Shown: one piece after another, positions 55,325-64,000 of the stretch
Layout of the letters: each line of letters starts with the position of its first letter
Numbering within the stretch: position 1 is the stretch's first letter
From: Mesorhizobium sp. NBSH29
GTDB lineage: Bacteria > Pseudomonadota > Alphaproteobacteria > Rhizobiales > Rhizobiaceae
Length of the DNA: 64,000 bases
Direction of reading: 5' to 3'
Assembly (NCBI RefSeq): GCF_015500055.1
Contig: NZ_CP045492.1
Coordinates: 1,746,501-1,810,500 of the forward strand
Translations under genes and position numbers: made by a program
The notes under the pieces: model-generated
Told to the model about the DNA's origin: nothing
The model's input: the letters and a program-made list of their open reading frames with translations, nothing else
Databases searched by the model: none

Positions 55325-56181
55325 ATGCCGAAACGACAGACCCAGGAAAGTTACAATGATCGCCTCAATCGGGTGATGGACCACGTCTATTCCCATCTTG
55401 AAGAAGATGTGTCTTTCGACAGGCTGGCGGAAGTCGCCTGCCTTTCTTCGTATCACTGGAGTCGGATCTATCTGGCGATGCGCGGAGAAACCATCGTGTC
55501 GACAATGCGTCGGCTGCGGCTTCAGCGCGCCGCGGATCGCTTGGCAAATTCCGATCTTGAGGTCGGAGAAATCACCCTTCGCGCTGGCTACAGTTCAGGG
55601 ATACTTTTGGGCGGGCTTTCAAGGATGCATTCGGCATGAGCCCATCCGTCTATCGCGAAAAGGGATCTCATGCCGTGTTCCGGGTTGCCAACTCTACCGG
55701 CGATAAACGTGCATTTTCGGTGTCTGTGGAGGACTTACCACCACTGCGCTGCGCTGGGATCGACCACAAGGGATCCTATATGGAAATCGATCACGCCATG
55801 GGACGGCTTTTCACCGAACTTGCCGCCCGTCAGGCTCTGCCCACCGAACCAGCCATGATAGGTGTGTTTTTCGACGATCCCGATCTTGGTGCGGAAGAGG
55901 ACCTGCGCTCGCGTGCCTGCATTCCTGTCGCTAGCTCGGTGATCGACATGCCACTCGTGGAGACAATGTTGCGGGGCGGTCTCTACGCGAAGCTGAGCTA
56001 TACCGGTCCCTATGCCGACATGCGGGGTGCATATCGATGGCTTCTGGGCGCTTGGCTACCCGCGTCCGGCTACGAACCCGACGAAGCACCGATTTACGAA
56101 GCCTATCTCAACGACCCTCGCGAGGTGCCGCAAGCCGAGTTGAGAACCGATATCCACCTGCCATTGAAGGCAGTGACATGA
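55325..56181 (+). pseudogene. AraC/GyrI-like regulator split by a frameshift
   Basis: An N-terminal AraC DNA-binding domain (YNDRLNRVMDHVYSHLEED, CLSSYHWSRIYLAMRGE) and a C-terminal GyrI-like ligand domain (LPPLRCAGIDHKGSYMEID, then GLYAKLSYTGPYADMRG) lie in two frames. The change is in the second AraC helix near 55598-55610: after AGYSS the expected FGRAFKDAFGMSPSVYR continues in the other frame, as if one base were lost next to TTTT. The first frame ends at 55639 and the second can start at ATG 55636, an ATGA. A good ribosome site (AAGGGGA) precedes 55325. It is either a recent pseudogene, a sequencing error, or two coupled proteins. Confidence 0.75.
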
Positions 56182-56621
56182 ATGCTCCAGCGGTTCCAGC
56201 TTCGACCGTCGAGGCACTGTCGCGTTTTCCGTCATCGGTGCGGATACGTCTCATGCAGATTAGAACTATGATCTTCGCAGCGGCTGTCGAAGAGGGTGTC
56301 AGCCCGTTGACTGAATCGCTCAAATGGGGCGAGCCTGCCTATCGGAATGAAGCAGGCAGGAGTGGAACGACGATCAGGCTGGGGGTTGTCAGATCGGCAC
56401 CAAAAGACTGCGCCGTACTGTTCAACTGCAAAACGACACTTGTTTGTTCATTCAGAATGCATTTCGCCGACGAATTCACCTTTGAGGGCAACCGCGCCCT
56501 CATAATGCCGAGCACAAAGCCCTTGCCCCGCGATCCGCTCATGCTGTGCCTGCGCGCTGCATTGACCTACAGGCGGAAAGGCACAACGGGCACGCCTAGG
56601 CAGTTCGCGCATTTCCTATAG
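56178..56621 (+). CDS. DUF1801 protein
   Basis: A 147-residue protein of the DUF1801 (YdhG-like) family, with LSRFPSSVRIRLMQIRTMIF at the N-terminus and SLKWGEPAYRNE near residue 55. Function is unknown. The ATG overlaps the stop of the GyrI-like frame as ATGA, so translation is probably coupled. GyrI-type regulators and DUF1801 proteins being next to each other suggests a shared small-molecule theme, but that is inference. Confidence 0.8.
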   Translation: MNAPAVPASTVEALSRFPSSVRIRLMQIRTMIFAAAVEEGVSPLTESLKWGEPAYRNEAGRSGTTIRLGVVRSAPKDCAVLFNCKTTLVCSFRMHFADEFTFEGNRALIMPSTKPLPRDPLMLCLRAALTYRRKGTTGTPRQFAHFL

Positions 56622-56739
56622 CTGCGCTGAGCGGGTCGAGTGGGCCGCTTGAACAGCGTCGGCCCGTCTATGACCGCATGCGGATCACACATGCCAAATT
56701 GAGGGCCTGCATTGCATTGCCTGCCACCCTCCGCCGCAA

Positions 56740-58215
56740 TCACGTCCCGCAAAAAGTCTGCAGCACGCGTTCGTGCGGCTGCGGCGGTTCGGCGTAGCGC
56801 GCGAAGGACGGTTGGTCTTCATACGGCCTCGACAAAACCTCCATCAGTTCCCCGAAGGGGCCGAAATCATCCTGCTCCACGGCGGCTGAAATCATCGCCT
56901 CGATCTGGTGGTTGCGCGGAATGTAAGCTGGATTGACCGCGTTCATGGCGGCGCGTCGCGTATCGTCGTCCTGCTGCTCCTGCCCGAGCCGCTGTCGCCA
57001 ATTCGAAGCCCACCCGTCAAAAGAGGTGGGATCGCCGAACAGGCTTCGCACCGCTTTGTCGCCCTTGGCACCGCTTGCCGCATCGCTGAGGCGCCGGAAG
57101 GTCAGAGTGTAGTCAGCCCCGTTTTCGGCCATGATCTTCAAAAGGTCCTGCACCAGCGTGACATCGCCATCCTGCTCGGTAACCAGACCGATCTTGCGCC
57201 GCATACCAGCGTGGAACTTCGTCTTGAACCGTGTTGCAAAGACATCGAGCGCCTCTTGCGCCCGGGCGACAGCAGAATCCTGGTCTTCGGCTAGCACTGG
57301 CAGCAGTGCTTCTGCCAGCCGCGTCAGATTCCACTGGGCGATAGACGGCTGGTTGCCATAGGCGTATCGGCCGTTCTGGTCGATCGCGCTGAAGACGGTG
57401 CCGAGGTCGTAGGTGTCCATGAACGCACAAGGGCCGTAGTCGATGGTCTCGCCGGCCACCGACATGTTGTCGGTATTCATCACGCCGTGGATAAAGCCCA
57501 CCAACAACCACTGCGCGACGAGATCAGCCTGCGCCGCAATGACCGCGTCGAGCAGCGCACGGTAAGGCTCAGGACTTTCAGCCGCGTTGGGGTAATGCCG
57601 GGCGATGACATAGTCGGCCAAAATCCGCACCCCTTCGACATCGCCACGCGCGGCGAAGAACTGAAACGTACCAACCCGGATGTGGCTGGATGCGACGCGG
57701 GTCAGCACAGCGCCGGGTAACAGCGTTTCTCGTGCCACCGTATCGCCGGTTGTCACCGCCGCCAGCGCCCGCGTCGTCGGAATACCAAGCGCCGCCATCG
57801 CTTCGCTAACGACATATTCGCGCAGCACCGGCCCCAGCGCCGCACGCCCGTCGCCCCGTCGAGAGAACGGCGTCGGCCCCGACCCCTTGAGCTGAATGTC
57901 GCGGCGCGCGCCATCACGGTCAATGACCTCGCCGAGCAGGATGGCGCGGCCGTCGCCGAGCTGCGGAACGAACTGGCCGAACTGGTGTCCGGCATAGGCT
58001 GCCGCGATCGGCTCGGCATTGTCCGGAAGCCGGTTGCCGGAAAGCATGTCAATGCCCACCGGACTGGCAAGCCATCCGGCATCAAGGCGAAGCTCTTCGG
58101 CAAGCCCGGAGTTCAGCCGGATCAGCCGTGGCGTTGCCACCGGCGTAGGGTCGACGCGGGCGAAAAACCGGTCCGGCAGGTGGATATAACTGTTGTCGAA
58201 CTGAGGATAGGACAT
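56740..58215 (-). CDS. selO: Protein adenylyltransferase SelO
   Basis: SelO (YdiU) is a pseudokinase that transfers AMP to protein hydroxyls and links to redox balance. The 491 residues carry YAGHQFGQFVPQLGDGRA near 75, the nucleotide-binding region DIQLKGSGPTPFSRRGDGRA, and MNTDNMSVAGETIDYGPCAF near 250. The C-terminus ends TFCGT, with the Cys that is selenocysteine in animal homologues. ATG 58215 gives MSYPQFDNSYIHLP; an in-frame TTG at 58230 with GGAG nearby is an alternative start. It lies on the minus strand downstream of csbD. Confidence 0.92.
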   Translation of the reverse strand: MSYPQFDNSYIHLPDRFFARVDPTPVATPRLIRLNSGLAEELRLDAGWLASPVGIDMLSGNRLPDNAEPIAAAYAGHQFGQFVPQLGDGRAILLGEVIDRDGARRDIQLKGSGPTPFSRRGDGRAALGPVLREYVVSEAMAALGIPTTRALAAVTTGDTVARETLLPGAVLTRVASSHIRVGTFQFFAARGDVEGVRILADYVIARHYPNAAESPEPYRALLDAVIAAQADLVAQWLLVGFIHGVMNTDNMSVAGETIDYGPCAFMDTYDLGTVFSAIDQNGRYAYGNQPSIAQWNLTRLAEALLPVLAEDQDSAVARAQEALDVFATRFKTKFHAGMRRKIGLVTEQDGDVTLVQDLLKIMAENGADYTLTFRRLSDAASGAKGDKAVRSLFGDPTSFDGWASNWRQRLGQEQQDDDTRRAAMNAVNPAYIPRNHQIEAMISAAVEQDDFGPFGELMEVLSRPYEDQPSFARYAEPPQPHERVLQTFCGT

Positions 58216-58276
58216 TGACCACTTATACAATCAAACATCTCCGGTGTGGAGAAATGCGAGGCCCTCGGCAGGCGCG

Positions 58277-58318
58277 TAAAAAAAGAGGTTGCTGCCCGTT
58301 CCCGGCGCAGCAACCTCT
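58277..58318 (-). terminator. Rho-independent terminator of csbD
   Basis: AGAGGTTGCTGC and GCAGCAACCTCT form a 12-bp perfect stem (58284-58295, 58307-58318); on the minus strand it is followed by seven T residues. It lies 24 bases past the csbD stop. Confidence 0.88.
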
Positions 58319-58342
58319 CGGACTTCAAAACGCCTGAACGGA

Positions 58343-58522
58343 TCAGAGCGCCTTCTTGACCTTTTCCTTGGCATCGCCAACGGTTTTCTGAACCTTGCCC
58401 TCAACTTTGTCAGCCTTGCCGCTGACTTCCGTCTTGCTATTGCCGGTCACCTTGCCAACGGCTTCCTTGACCGAACCCTTGGCCTGCTTTGCGACGCCCT
58501 TAACCTGATCCTTGTTCACCAT
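58343..58522 (-). CDS. CsbD-family stress protein
   Basis: A 59-residue hydrophilic protein with the CsbD pattern MVNKDQVKGVAKQAKGSVKE and alternating Lys/Glu/Val, ending VGDAKEKVKKAL. CsbD-like proteins are small general-stress proteins of unknown mechanism, often made in large amounts. AGGAG lies six bases before ATG 58522, and a strong terminator follows. No partner is evident. Confidence 0.88.
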   Translation of the reverse strand: MVNKDQVKGVAKQAKGSVKEAVGKVTGNSKTEVSGKADKVEGKVQKTVGDAKEKVKKAL

Positions 58523-58605
58523 GTCCAACTCCTGATGTTATGTTGCAGGAAGCACAACGGCGCCGACCGAATAGGGTTCCGTAAGGGCATTGCAGCGCCA
58601 GAAAC

Positions 58606-59382
58606 TTACGCCCAGCCGAGATACTGAGCACTCTGCCATCCAGCCAGTAGCATGATCAGCGTACCCACCAGCCTCAGCAGAATGGTGGCAGGCATCCGCT
58701 TTACCACCGAACCGGCAAGCGGAGCAGCAAGCACGCCGCCAACGATCAGGCCGGCGATAGCCGAAAGGTTTTGTGTCAGGTCACCCACATCTTCCCAGTG
58801 CCCGGTCAGGATGGCGATCAGGAAGGTCAGCGAGACCGAAAGCGTAATCAGGAATTCGCTGGCATTGACGGTGCCGATCACATAGCGCGGCGCACCGCCT
58901 GCGCCCAAAAGTCCGGTGGTGACGATCGGCCCCCAGCCGCCGCCGCCCGCCGCATCAAGAAAGCCACCGACTGCGCCGAGCGGGGCCACGACGAGGTTAG
59001 GCACCGGCTTGGAGGGAATGGCGCGGAAGGAACGCAGGATCAGCCATGCGCCCACCAGCGCCAGATAGGTTGTGACCACCGGCTTCATCGCAGATGCGTC
59101 AACCGAGGTCAGAACATAGGCACCAAGGCTACCGCCCAGAATGCCGAATGGAGCCAGCCGCCAGAACAGCTTCCAGTCGATATTGCGATGGTAAAGATGC
59201 GCCGAGCCGGAGGCAGCGGTGGTGAAAAGCTCGGCGCTGTGAACCGCAGCCGACGCATGCGCCGGCGATACGCCAAAGGCCAGCAGCGTGGTGGATGAGA
59301 TGACACCATAGGCCATGCCCAGCGCCCCATCGACGCTCTGCGCCAGAAACCCCACAAGGGCAAACAGCAAAAACTCTTCCAT
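58606..59382 (-). CDS. TSUP-family permease (TauE/SafE-like)
   Basis: A 258-residue inner-membrane permease with about eight hydrophobic segments in two halves. The first is ALVGFLAQSVDGALGMAYGV with the conserved GxxG, the second AVGGFLDAAGGGGWGPIVT. TauE/SafE/YfcA-type proteins move sulfite, sulfoacetate or other organic anions. GGGGAG lies eight bases before ATG 59382. The gene is next to a deoxyribosyltransferase-like gene on the same strand, but the substrate is unknown. Confidence 0.86.
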   Translation of the reverse strand: MEEFLLFALVGFLAQSVDGALGMAYGVISSTTLLAFGVSPAHASAAVHSAELFTTAASGSAHLYHRNIDWKLFWRLAPFGILGGSLGAYVLTSVDASAMKPVVTTYLALVGAWLILRSFRAIPSKPVPNLVVAPLGAVGGFLDAAGGGGWGPIVTTGLLGAGGAPRYVIGTVNASEFLITLSVSLTFLIAILTGHWEDVGDLTQNLSAIAGLIVGGVLAAPLAGSVVKRMPATILLRLVGTLIMLLAGWQSAQYLGWA

Positions 59383-59510
59383 ACAGTGCTCCCCGCCGTG
59401 ACGAACTGTCAGGCGGGGCGGAGTGTACGGGTGTTTTTTGCGCTCGCAAGAAAATGCGGTCTCATATTCCGCATCTCCTTGGAACGTCATTGCGCGTTCT
59501 GGCCATGATC

Positions 59511-59885
59511 TCAGGCGGCAGGTACTTCTGAAAGATCAAAATAGACGGCAAGCCCGCGCTCACGCGCCAGCCGCACATCTTCGTCGGCCCCCTTCGAATC
59601 GCCGGGCAATCGCAACACCGCATCACAATGCTGCAACAGGCGATCCGCCACCGGATAGGCGAATTCGTCATAGATCGGATCGCTGACCCCGGTCGATCCG
59701 GCGCGGTTGCCAAGCGGCAGTGCCACCCATTCACCGATCATCGGCAGATGCCCGGCGCGAAACAACGGCACCGCAATATCTTCCAATCGCGCCAGATTGT
59801 CGGCCATCTTCGCTGGGTCATCTCCAGTGCCGGAGCGATATGGGCCGGCAATCAGGATCATCAAAGGCTTTTTACGCATCAACAT
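59511..59885 (-). CDS. Nucleoside deoxyribosyltransferase-like protein
   Basis: A 124-residue protein with the N-terminal pattern MILIAGPYRSGTGDDPAKMA, then HLPMIGEWVALPL and LLQHCDAVLRLPGDSKGADE. It resembles DUF4406 and nucleoside 2-deoxyribosyltransferase-like proteins, whose fold handles N-glycosidic bonds. Catalytic residues cannot be assigned with confidence. AAGGAG lies nine bases before ATG 59885. It is divergent from a DeoR regulator across phased repeats, which supports a sugar or nucleoside link. Confidence 0.65.
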   Translation of the reverse strand: MLMRKKPLMILIAGPYRSGTGDDPAKMADNLARLEDIAVPLFRAGHLPMIGEWVALPLGNRAGSTGVSDPIYDEFAYPVADRLLQHCDAVLRLPGDSKGADEDVRLARERGLAVYFDLSEVPAA

Positions 59886-59920
59886 GAACACACTCTCCTT
59901 AAGGAAGGCGGCCTCTAGCA

Positions 59921-59960
59921 GTTCGCGCAATTTCGTGCAATAGCGTGCATGTTCGTGCAC
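59921..59960. promoter_or_regulatory. Four 10-bp-phased CGTGCA repeats (DeoR operator)
   Basis: CGCGCA at 59924 and CGTGCA at 59934, 59944 and 59954 repeat exactly every 10 bp, one helical turn, on the same strand. They end 12 bases before the DeoR start and lie between it and the divergent deoxyribosyltransferase-like gene. DeoR-family repressors commonly bind such repeated sites. Binding by this DeoR is inferred. Confidence 0.65.
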
Positions 59961-59971
59961 AAGGCAGATAG

Positions 59972-60730
59972 ATGCTTACCACCCAACGCAAACAGCTCAT
60001 CCTCGAAACCCTGCACCGCGAGGGTCAGGTCATCGCGCGAGAGTTCAGCCAAAAACTATCTCTGTCTGAGGACACGATCCGGCGCGACTTGCGCGAGCTT
60101 GCCGCCGAGGGCAAGCTCCAGCGCGTCCGTGGCGGCGCGCTTCCAGCCTCGCCAACAGTTGCCAATCTCACCGCCCGGCGTTCCATGGAAAGTGACGCCA
60201 AAGCAAGGCTTGGCCGTACCGCAGCAGGTCTCATCAAGCCCGGCCAGACCGTCATCTTCGATGGCGGCACCACCAATCTTGAGATCATCCGGCATTTGCC
60301 AGCCGCGCTTGCCTTCACCGCCATTACCCATAGTCCCACCATCGCTGTGGCCCTGGAAGAATTCCCGGCAGTCGAGGTGCTGGTCATCGGCGGTCGCCTC
60401 TACCGCCATTCCATGGTGACCGTCGGCGCACTGGCAGTCGAGCAGTTAAGCCGCATCCGCGCCGATCTGTTCTTTCTTGGAATCACCGGCATCCACCCCC
60501 AGCACGGCCTCACCACCGGCAACATGGAAGAGGCGGCAGTCAAGCGCGCATTGCTGTCGCGCGCCGCCGAAACAGTGGTGCTCGCAACCTCCGAAAAGCT
60601 GGGGGCAGTGTCGCCTTGCCTCATCGCAGCCGCTGATGAAATAGGCACGCTGGTTGTCGTGCAGCACACATCGGCAGCCAGCGTTGCGGGGCTCGCAGCT
60701 AAGGGTATGACGGTGCTTCGCAGCGTCTGA
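59972..60730 (+). CDS. DeoR/GlpR-family transcriptional regulator
   Basis: A 252-residue repressor with an N-terminal DeoR helix-turn-helix (QLILETLHREGQVIAREFSQ, then LSLSEDTIRRDLRELAAEGK, about residues 8-48) and a sugar-phosphate sensor domain with DGGTTNLEIIRHLP and LFFLGITGIHPQHGLTT. Such regulators respond to phosphorylated sugars or nucleosides. It is convergent with groEL; a shared terminator lies between them. Confidence 0.87.
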   Translation: MLTTQRKQLILETLHREGQVIAREFSQKLSLSEDTIRRDLRELAAEGKLQRVRGGALPASPTVANLTARRSMESDAKARLGRTAAGLIKPGQTVIFDGGTTNLEIIRHLPAALAFTAITHSPTIAVALEEFPAVEVLVIGGRLYRHSMVTVGALAVEQLSRIRADLFFLGITGIHPQHGLTTGNMEEAAVKRALLSRAAETVVLATSEKLGAVSPCLIAAADEIGTLVVVQHTSAASVAGLAAKGMTVLRSV

Positions 60731-60756
60731 ACGGCTCACGCGTGCAAGCCAAAGAA

Positions 60757-60782
60757 AAAGGGCGACCTTGCGGCCGCCCTTT
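60757..60782. terminator. Bidirectional terminator, deoR / groEL
   Basis: AAAGGGCG (60757-60764) and CGCCCTTT (60775-60782) form an 8-bp stem with a 10-base loop; the minus strand continues TTCTTTGG. It serves groEL and probably also deoR. Confidence 0.8.
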
Positions 60783-60810
60783 CCTTGATGTCTGAGCTTT
60801 GGAGCGTGGA

Positions 60811-62484
<1,674 letters not shown>

Positions 62485-62528
62485 TCACAGCCCGAATTCG
62501 AATTGATGGTGCGGATGAAGGGCTCGGC

Positions 62529-62825
62529 TCAGCCGATGATGCCCATAATGTCGCTTTCCTTCATGATCAGAAGGTCTTCGCCATCGAGCTTCACTTCGGT
62601 ACCGGACCACTTGCCAAACAGGATGCGGTCGCCGGACTTGACGTCGAGCGGAACCAGCTTGCCGGCCTCGTCGCGTGCGCCTGAACCGACAGCGATGATC
62701 TCGCCTTCCTGCGGCTTTTCCTTGGCGGTATCCGGGATGATGATCCCGCCCTTGGTCTTCTCTTCAGATTCGACCCGGCGAACGACCACGCGGTCATGAA
62801 GCGGGCGGAACTTCGATTTAGCCAT
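62529..62825 (-). CDS. groES: Co-chaperonin GroES
   Basis: GroES is the seven-subunit lid of the GroEL chamber. The 98 residues show [20 protein letters not shown], the mobile loop [16 protein letters not shown] near 30 and the C-terminal [16 protein letters not shown] lies nine bases before the start. It is the first gene of the groES-groEL operon. Confidence 0.97.
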   Translation of the reverse strand: MAKSKFRPLHDRVVVRRVESEEKTKGGIIIPDTAKEKPQEGEIIAVGSGARDEAGKLVPLDVKSGDRILFGKWSGTEVKLDGEDLLIMKESDIMGIIG

Positions 62826-62882
62826 GATTAGATATCCTCGATTGGGATTTGAAGGTTCCTCTGTCCGGCAGGCCGGACTCGG

Positions 62883-62909
62883 TTAGCACTCACAACAAAG
62901 GAGTGCTAA
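62883..62909. promoter_or_regulatory. CIRCE element (HrcA operator) of groESL
   Basis: TTAGCACTC (62883-62891) and GAGTGCTAA (62901-62909) with a 9-base spacer are a perfect match to the CIRCE consensus. HrcA binds CIRCE and represses groESL until heat stress. It lies just downstream of the promoter, 58 bases from the groES start. Confidence 0.95.
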
Positions 62910-62920
62910 TCGTGGCGTGG

Positions 62921-62948
62921 AGATAGTCTTCGGATGTGGCGGAGTCAA
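62921..62948 (-). promoter_or_regulatory. groESL promoter
   Basis: On the minus strand TTGACT (62948-62943) and CTATCT (62926-62921) are separated by 16 bp, upstream of CIRCE and groES. The hexamers fit both a vegetative and an RpoH-type heat-shock promoter; which sigma factor applies cannot be told. Confidence 0.65.
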
Positions 62949-63281
62949 GAACACCTGACGATAAACTCGTACCCGGAAACGCCATTTGCTTCCTTTCCTT
63001 GCCGAGAAATCGGCTCGGCTTGGTGCTCCTGACGACTTTGGCATTCGCCACGCTGATCTCGATTTCCGTACCGAATGCGGTAATCACGTTGGAGGCGGAT
63101 AACCTGTCAACATTCGCTGATGGTTTCCTACGCCAGCGACTTCAAGCCATCGCTCTGATGGCGGGCGCTTGTTCCCGCCCATCACACGGAAGCGGTAGGC
63201 ACAAAAACTGCTTGAGCAATGCCAACCACTATAGGGTCGTGCGCCTGTTTTCTCTCCAGTACAGATATAGCAATTGCATCG
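62949..63281. other. Gap groESL-glycan gene, no recognised gene
   Basis: A gene-free stretch of about 330 bp between the groESL promoter and the partial glycan gene. A plus-strand frame from 62936 to 63352 shows no ribosome site and no recognisable domain. I see no repeat, tRNA or terminator here. Confidence 0.5.
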
Positions 63282-64000
63282 CTATTTTATGCCTGCAGAG
63301 AATTTTATCTTGTCCAGGAAATCCAACTGACTCCCCATCCCTTTTTTTCTGATCTCCGTGAAAATATGTTCACGGCCTTCGTCGATTCCGGCCTTGTCCA
63401 AAAGGCGCTCAACCTCCCGAGCGTCGAACTGCATGCGATAAACCAAATCCCGCTTCATCAATGGATTTTCCATGTACTTTGTAAAAAGTAAGCCTGCGGT
63501 ATGGATTGGTGACCGCGTTGCTGCCCTATGGGAGACGAGATTTGCGATCTCGGTCGCTGGTAGAAATCTTACCTCCTGGGTCTGGGGTCGAATTGTAGCA
63601 GGCAAGAAAGATGGCCAAGACTTTGCTTCTTTGTCGTTAAATGTTTCCAAGGTAGAGCTTAAATCGGAGAGGCGAAAAACGATATCGATCTCGTTGGTTG
63701 TTTGCAAAATCTTTTTAGTGAGAATGGCTTCGCCACGGTTTATCGCCCATACTCGAGAGTTTACTGGGAGGTATTTCTTCCAAAACTTTTGAAATGGCTC
63801 AGATGCAAACATTCGACCAGAAAATGAAACACAGAATGATTGGAGATGGTACCTGATTTCCCAATTCTCGAAAGCGCCAACGACGTCTGCAGGGCTCTCG
63901 AAAAGACGTGTGATGACCCGCGATAAGCCACGTTTGAAGTAATATACACTGTCGTTGAGGTAAGCCACTTTTTCAGGCTTGGCGGTGCGTGTTATAAACG
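63282..64000 (-). CDS. RgpF-like polysaccharide synthesis protein, N-terminus cut
   Basis: The frame is open to the window end, so only the C-terminal 239 residues are seen. The segment SPADVVGAFENWEIRYHLQS, then SFSGRMFASEPFQKFWKKY and AILTKKILQTTNEID, resembles the RgpF-type/lipopolysaccharide synthesis pattern in which D-V-G-x-x-(D/E)-x-(W/Y)-E and YHLQS are conserved. The DNA is visibly less GC-rich than the core genes, which fits an acquired surface-polysaccharide locus continuing past the window. The product name is tentative. Confidence 0.45.
   Translation of the reverse strand, partial: FITRTAKPEKVAYLNDSVYYFKRGLSRVITRLFESPADVVGAFENWEIRYHLQSFCVSFSGRMFASEPFQKFWKKYLPVNSRVWAINRGEAILTKKILQTTNEIDIVFRLSDLSSTLETFNDKEAKSWPSFLPATIRPQTQEVRFLPATEIANLVSHRAATRSPIHTAGLLFTKYMENPLMKRDLVYRMQFDAREVERLLDKAGIDEGREHIFTEIRKKGMGSQLDFLDKIKFSAGIK

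Noticed and set aside
62936-63352. A 138-residue plus-strand frame beyond groES
   Set aside because: There is no ribosome site, no recognisable domain and erratic composition; it also overlaps the groESL promoter and the end of the partial glycan gene.

Overview
The window is a chromosomal segment of an alphaproteobacterium, most likely a member of the Hyphomicrobiales (Rhizobiales), close to the Phyllobacteriaceae/Mesorhizobium-type groups. The signs are the high GC content, the hisS-hisZ-hisG order with a short HisG, a PdhS-like PAS histidine kinase, DUF1127 and phasin genes, a tRNA-His without the universal extra 5' G, a perfect Irr-type iron box, a perfect CIRCE element in front of groESL, and a DUF3422 gene. 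The exact genus cannot be read from this sequence alone. I found no insertion sequence, prophage, CRISPR array or rRNA. Almost everything is core metabolism and housekeeping.

Layout. 1-2.8 kb: isocitrate lyase (cut by the window start) divergent from an ScfR/RamB-type regulator. 2.9-8.1 kb: an EamA exporter and a complete polyamine ABC transporter (potF-G-H-I type). 8.1-12.1 kb: an AsmA-family protein divergent from acetoacetyl-CoA synthetase. 12.3-15.3 kb: a ferric-iron ABC permease and binding protein behind an Irr box. 15.3-19.2 kb: a very long PAS sensor kinase. 19.3-20.2 kb: phasin and tRNA-His. 20.4-23.7 kb: a polysaccharide pair, an RgpF-WsaF-like fusion glycosyltransferase and a methyltransferase with a coiled-coil tail. 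23.8-31 kb: DmpA-type peptidase, xseA, a LysR regulator, a DUF1127 protein, a small secreted protein, a DUF937 protein with tandem NPLG repeats, and gshA. 31.3-33.6 kb: an autotransporter. 33.7-36.3 kb: rsmE, a conserved unknown, a glutamine amidotransferase and a small membrane protein. 36.3-39.1 kb: a lldR-lldD-phosphatase operon. 39.3-45.5 kb: a DUF3422 protein and the glycolate oxidase operon glcD-E-F, split by four tandem 194-bp palindromic repeats. 45.5-51.9 kb: an Abi/HEPN protein, L,D-transpeptidase, tag, hisS-hisZ-hisG and a DoxX protein. 52.2-58.5 kb: fumC, a NIPSNAP/TetR divergent pair with a palindromic operator, a frameshifted AraC-GyrI regulator coupled to a DUF1801 gene, selO and csbD. 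58.6-62.9 kb: a TSUP permease, a deoxyribosyltransferase-like protein facing a DeoR regulator across four 10-bp-phased repeats, and groEL-groES under CIRCE. The last 0.7 kb holds the C-terminal part of another RgpF-like polysaccharide protein that runs off the window.

The genes suggest a heterotroph that uses two- and three-carbon acids and polyhydroxybutyrate: isocitrate lyase, glycolate oxidase, lactate dehydrogenase, acetoacetyl-CoA synthetase and phasin. It also takes up polyamines and ferric iron. Regulation is unusually readable in the intergenic DNA, with candidate sites for Irr, PhaR, TetR, DeoR, GntR and HrcA. I did not find a clearly new defence or mobile system. The items most worth follow-up are the repeat array inside glcDEF, the fused glycosyltransferase, the NPLG-repeat DUF937 protein, the phased DeoR repeats, the candidate small RNA near 12.2 kb and the solitary Abi/HEPN gene.
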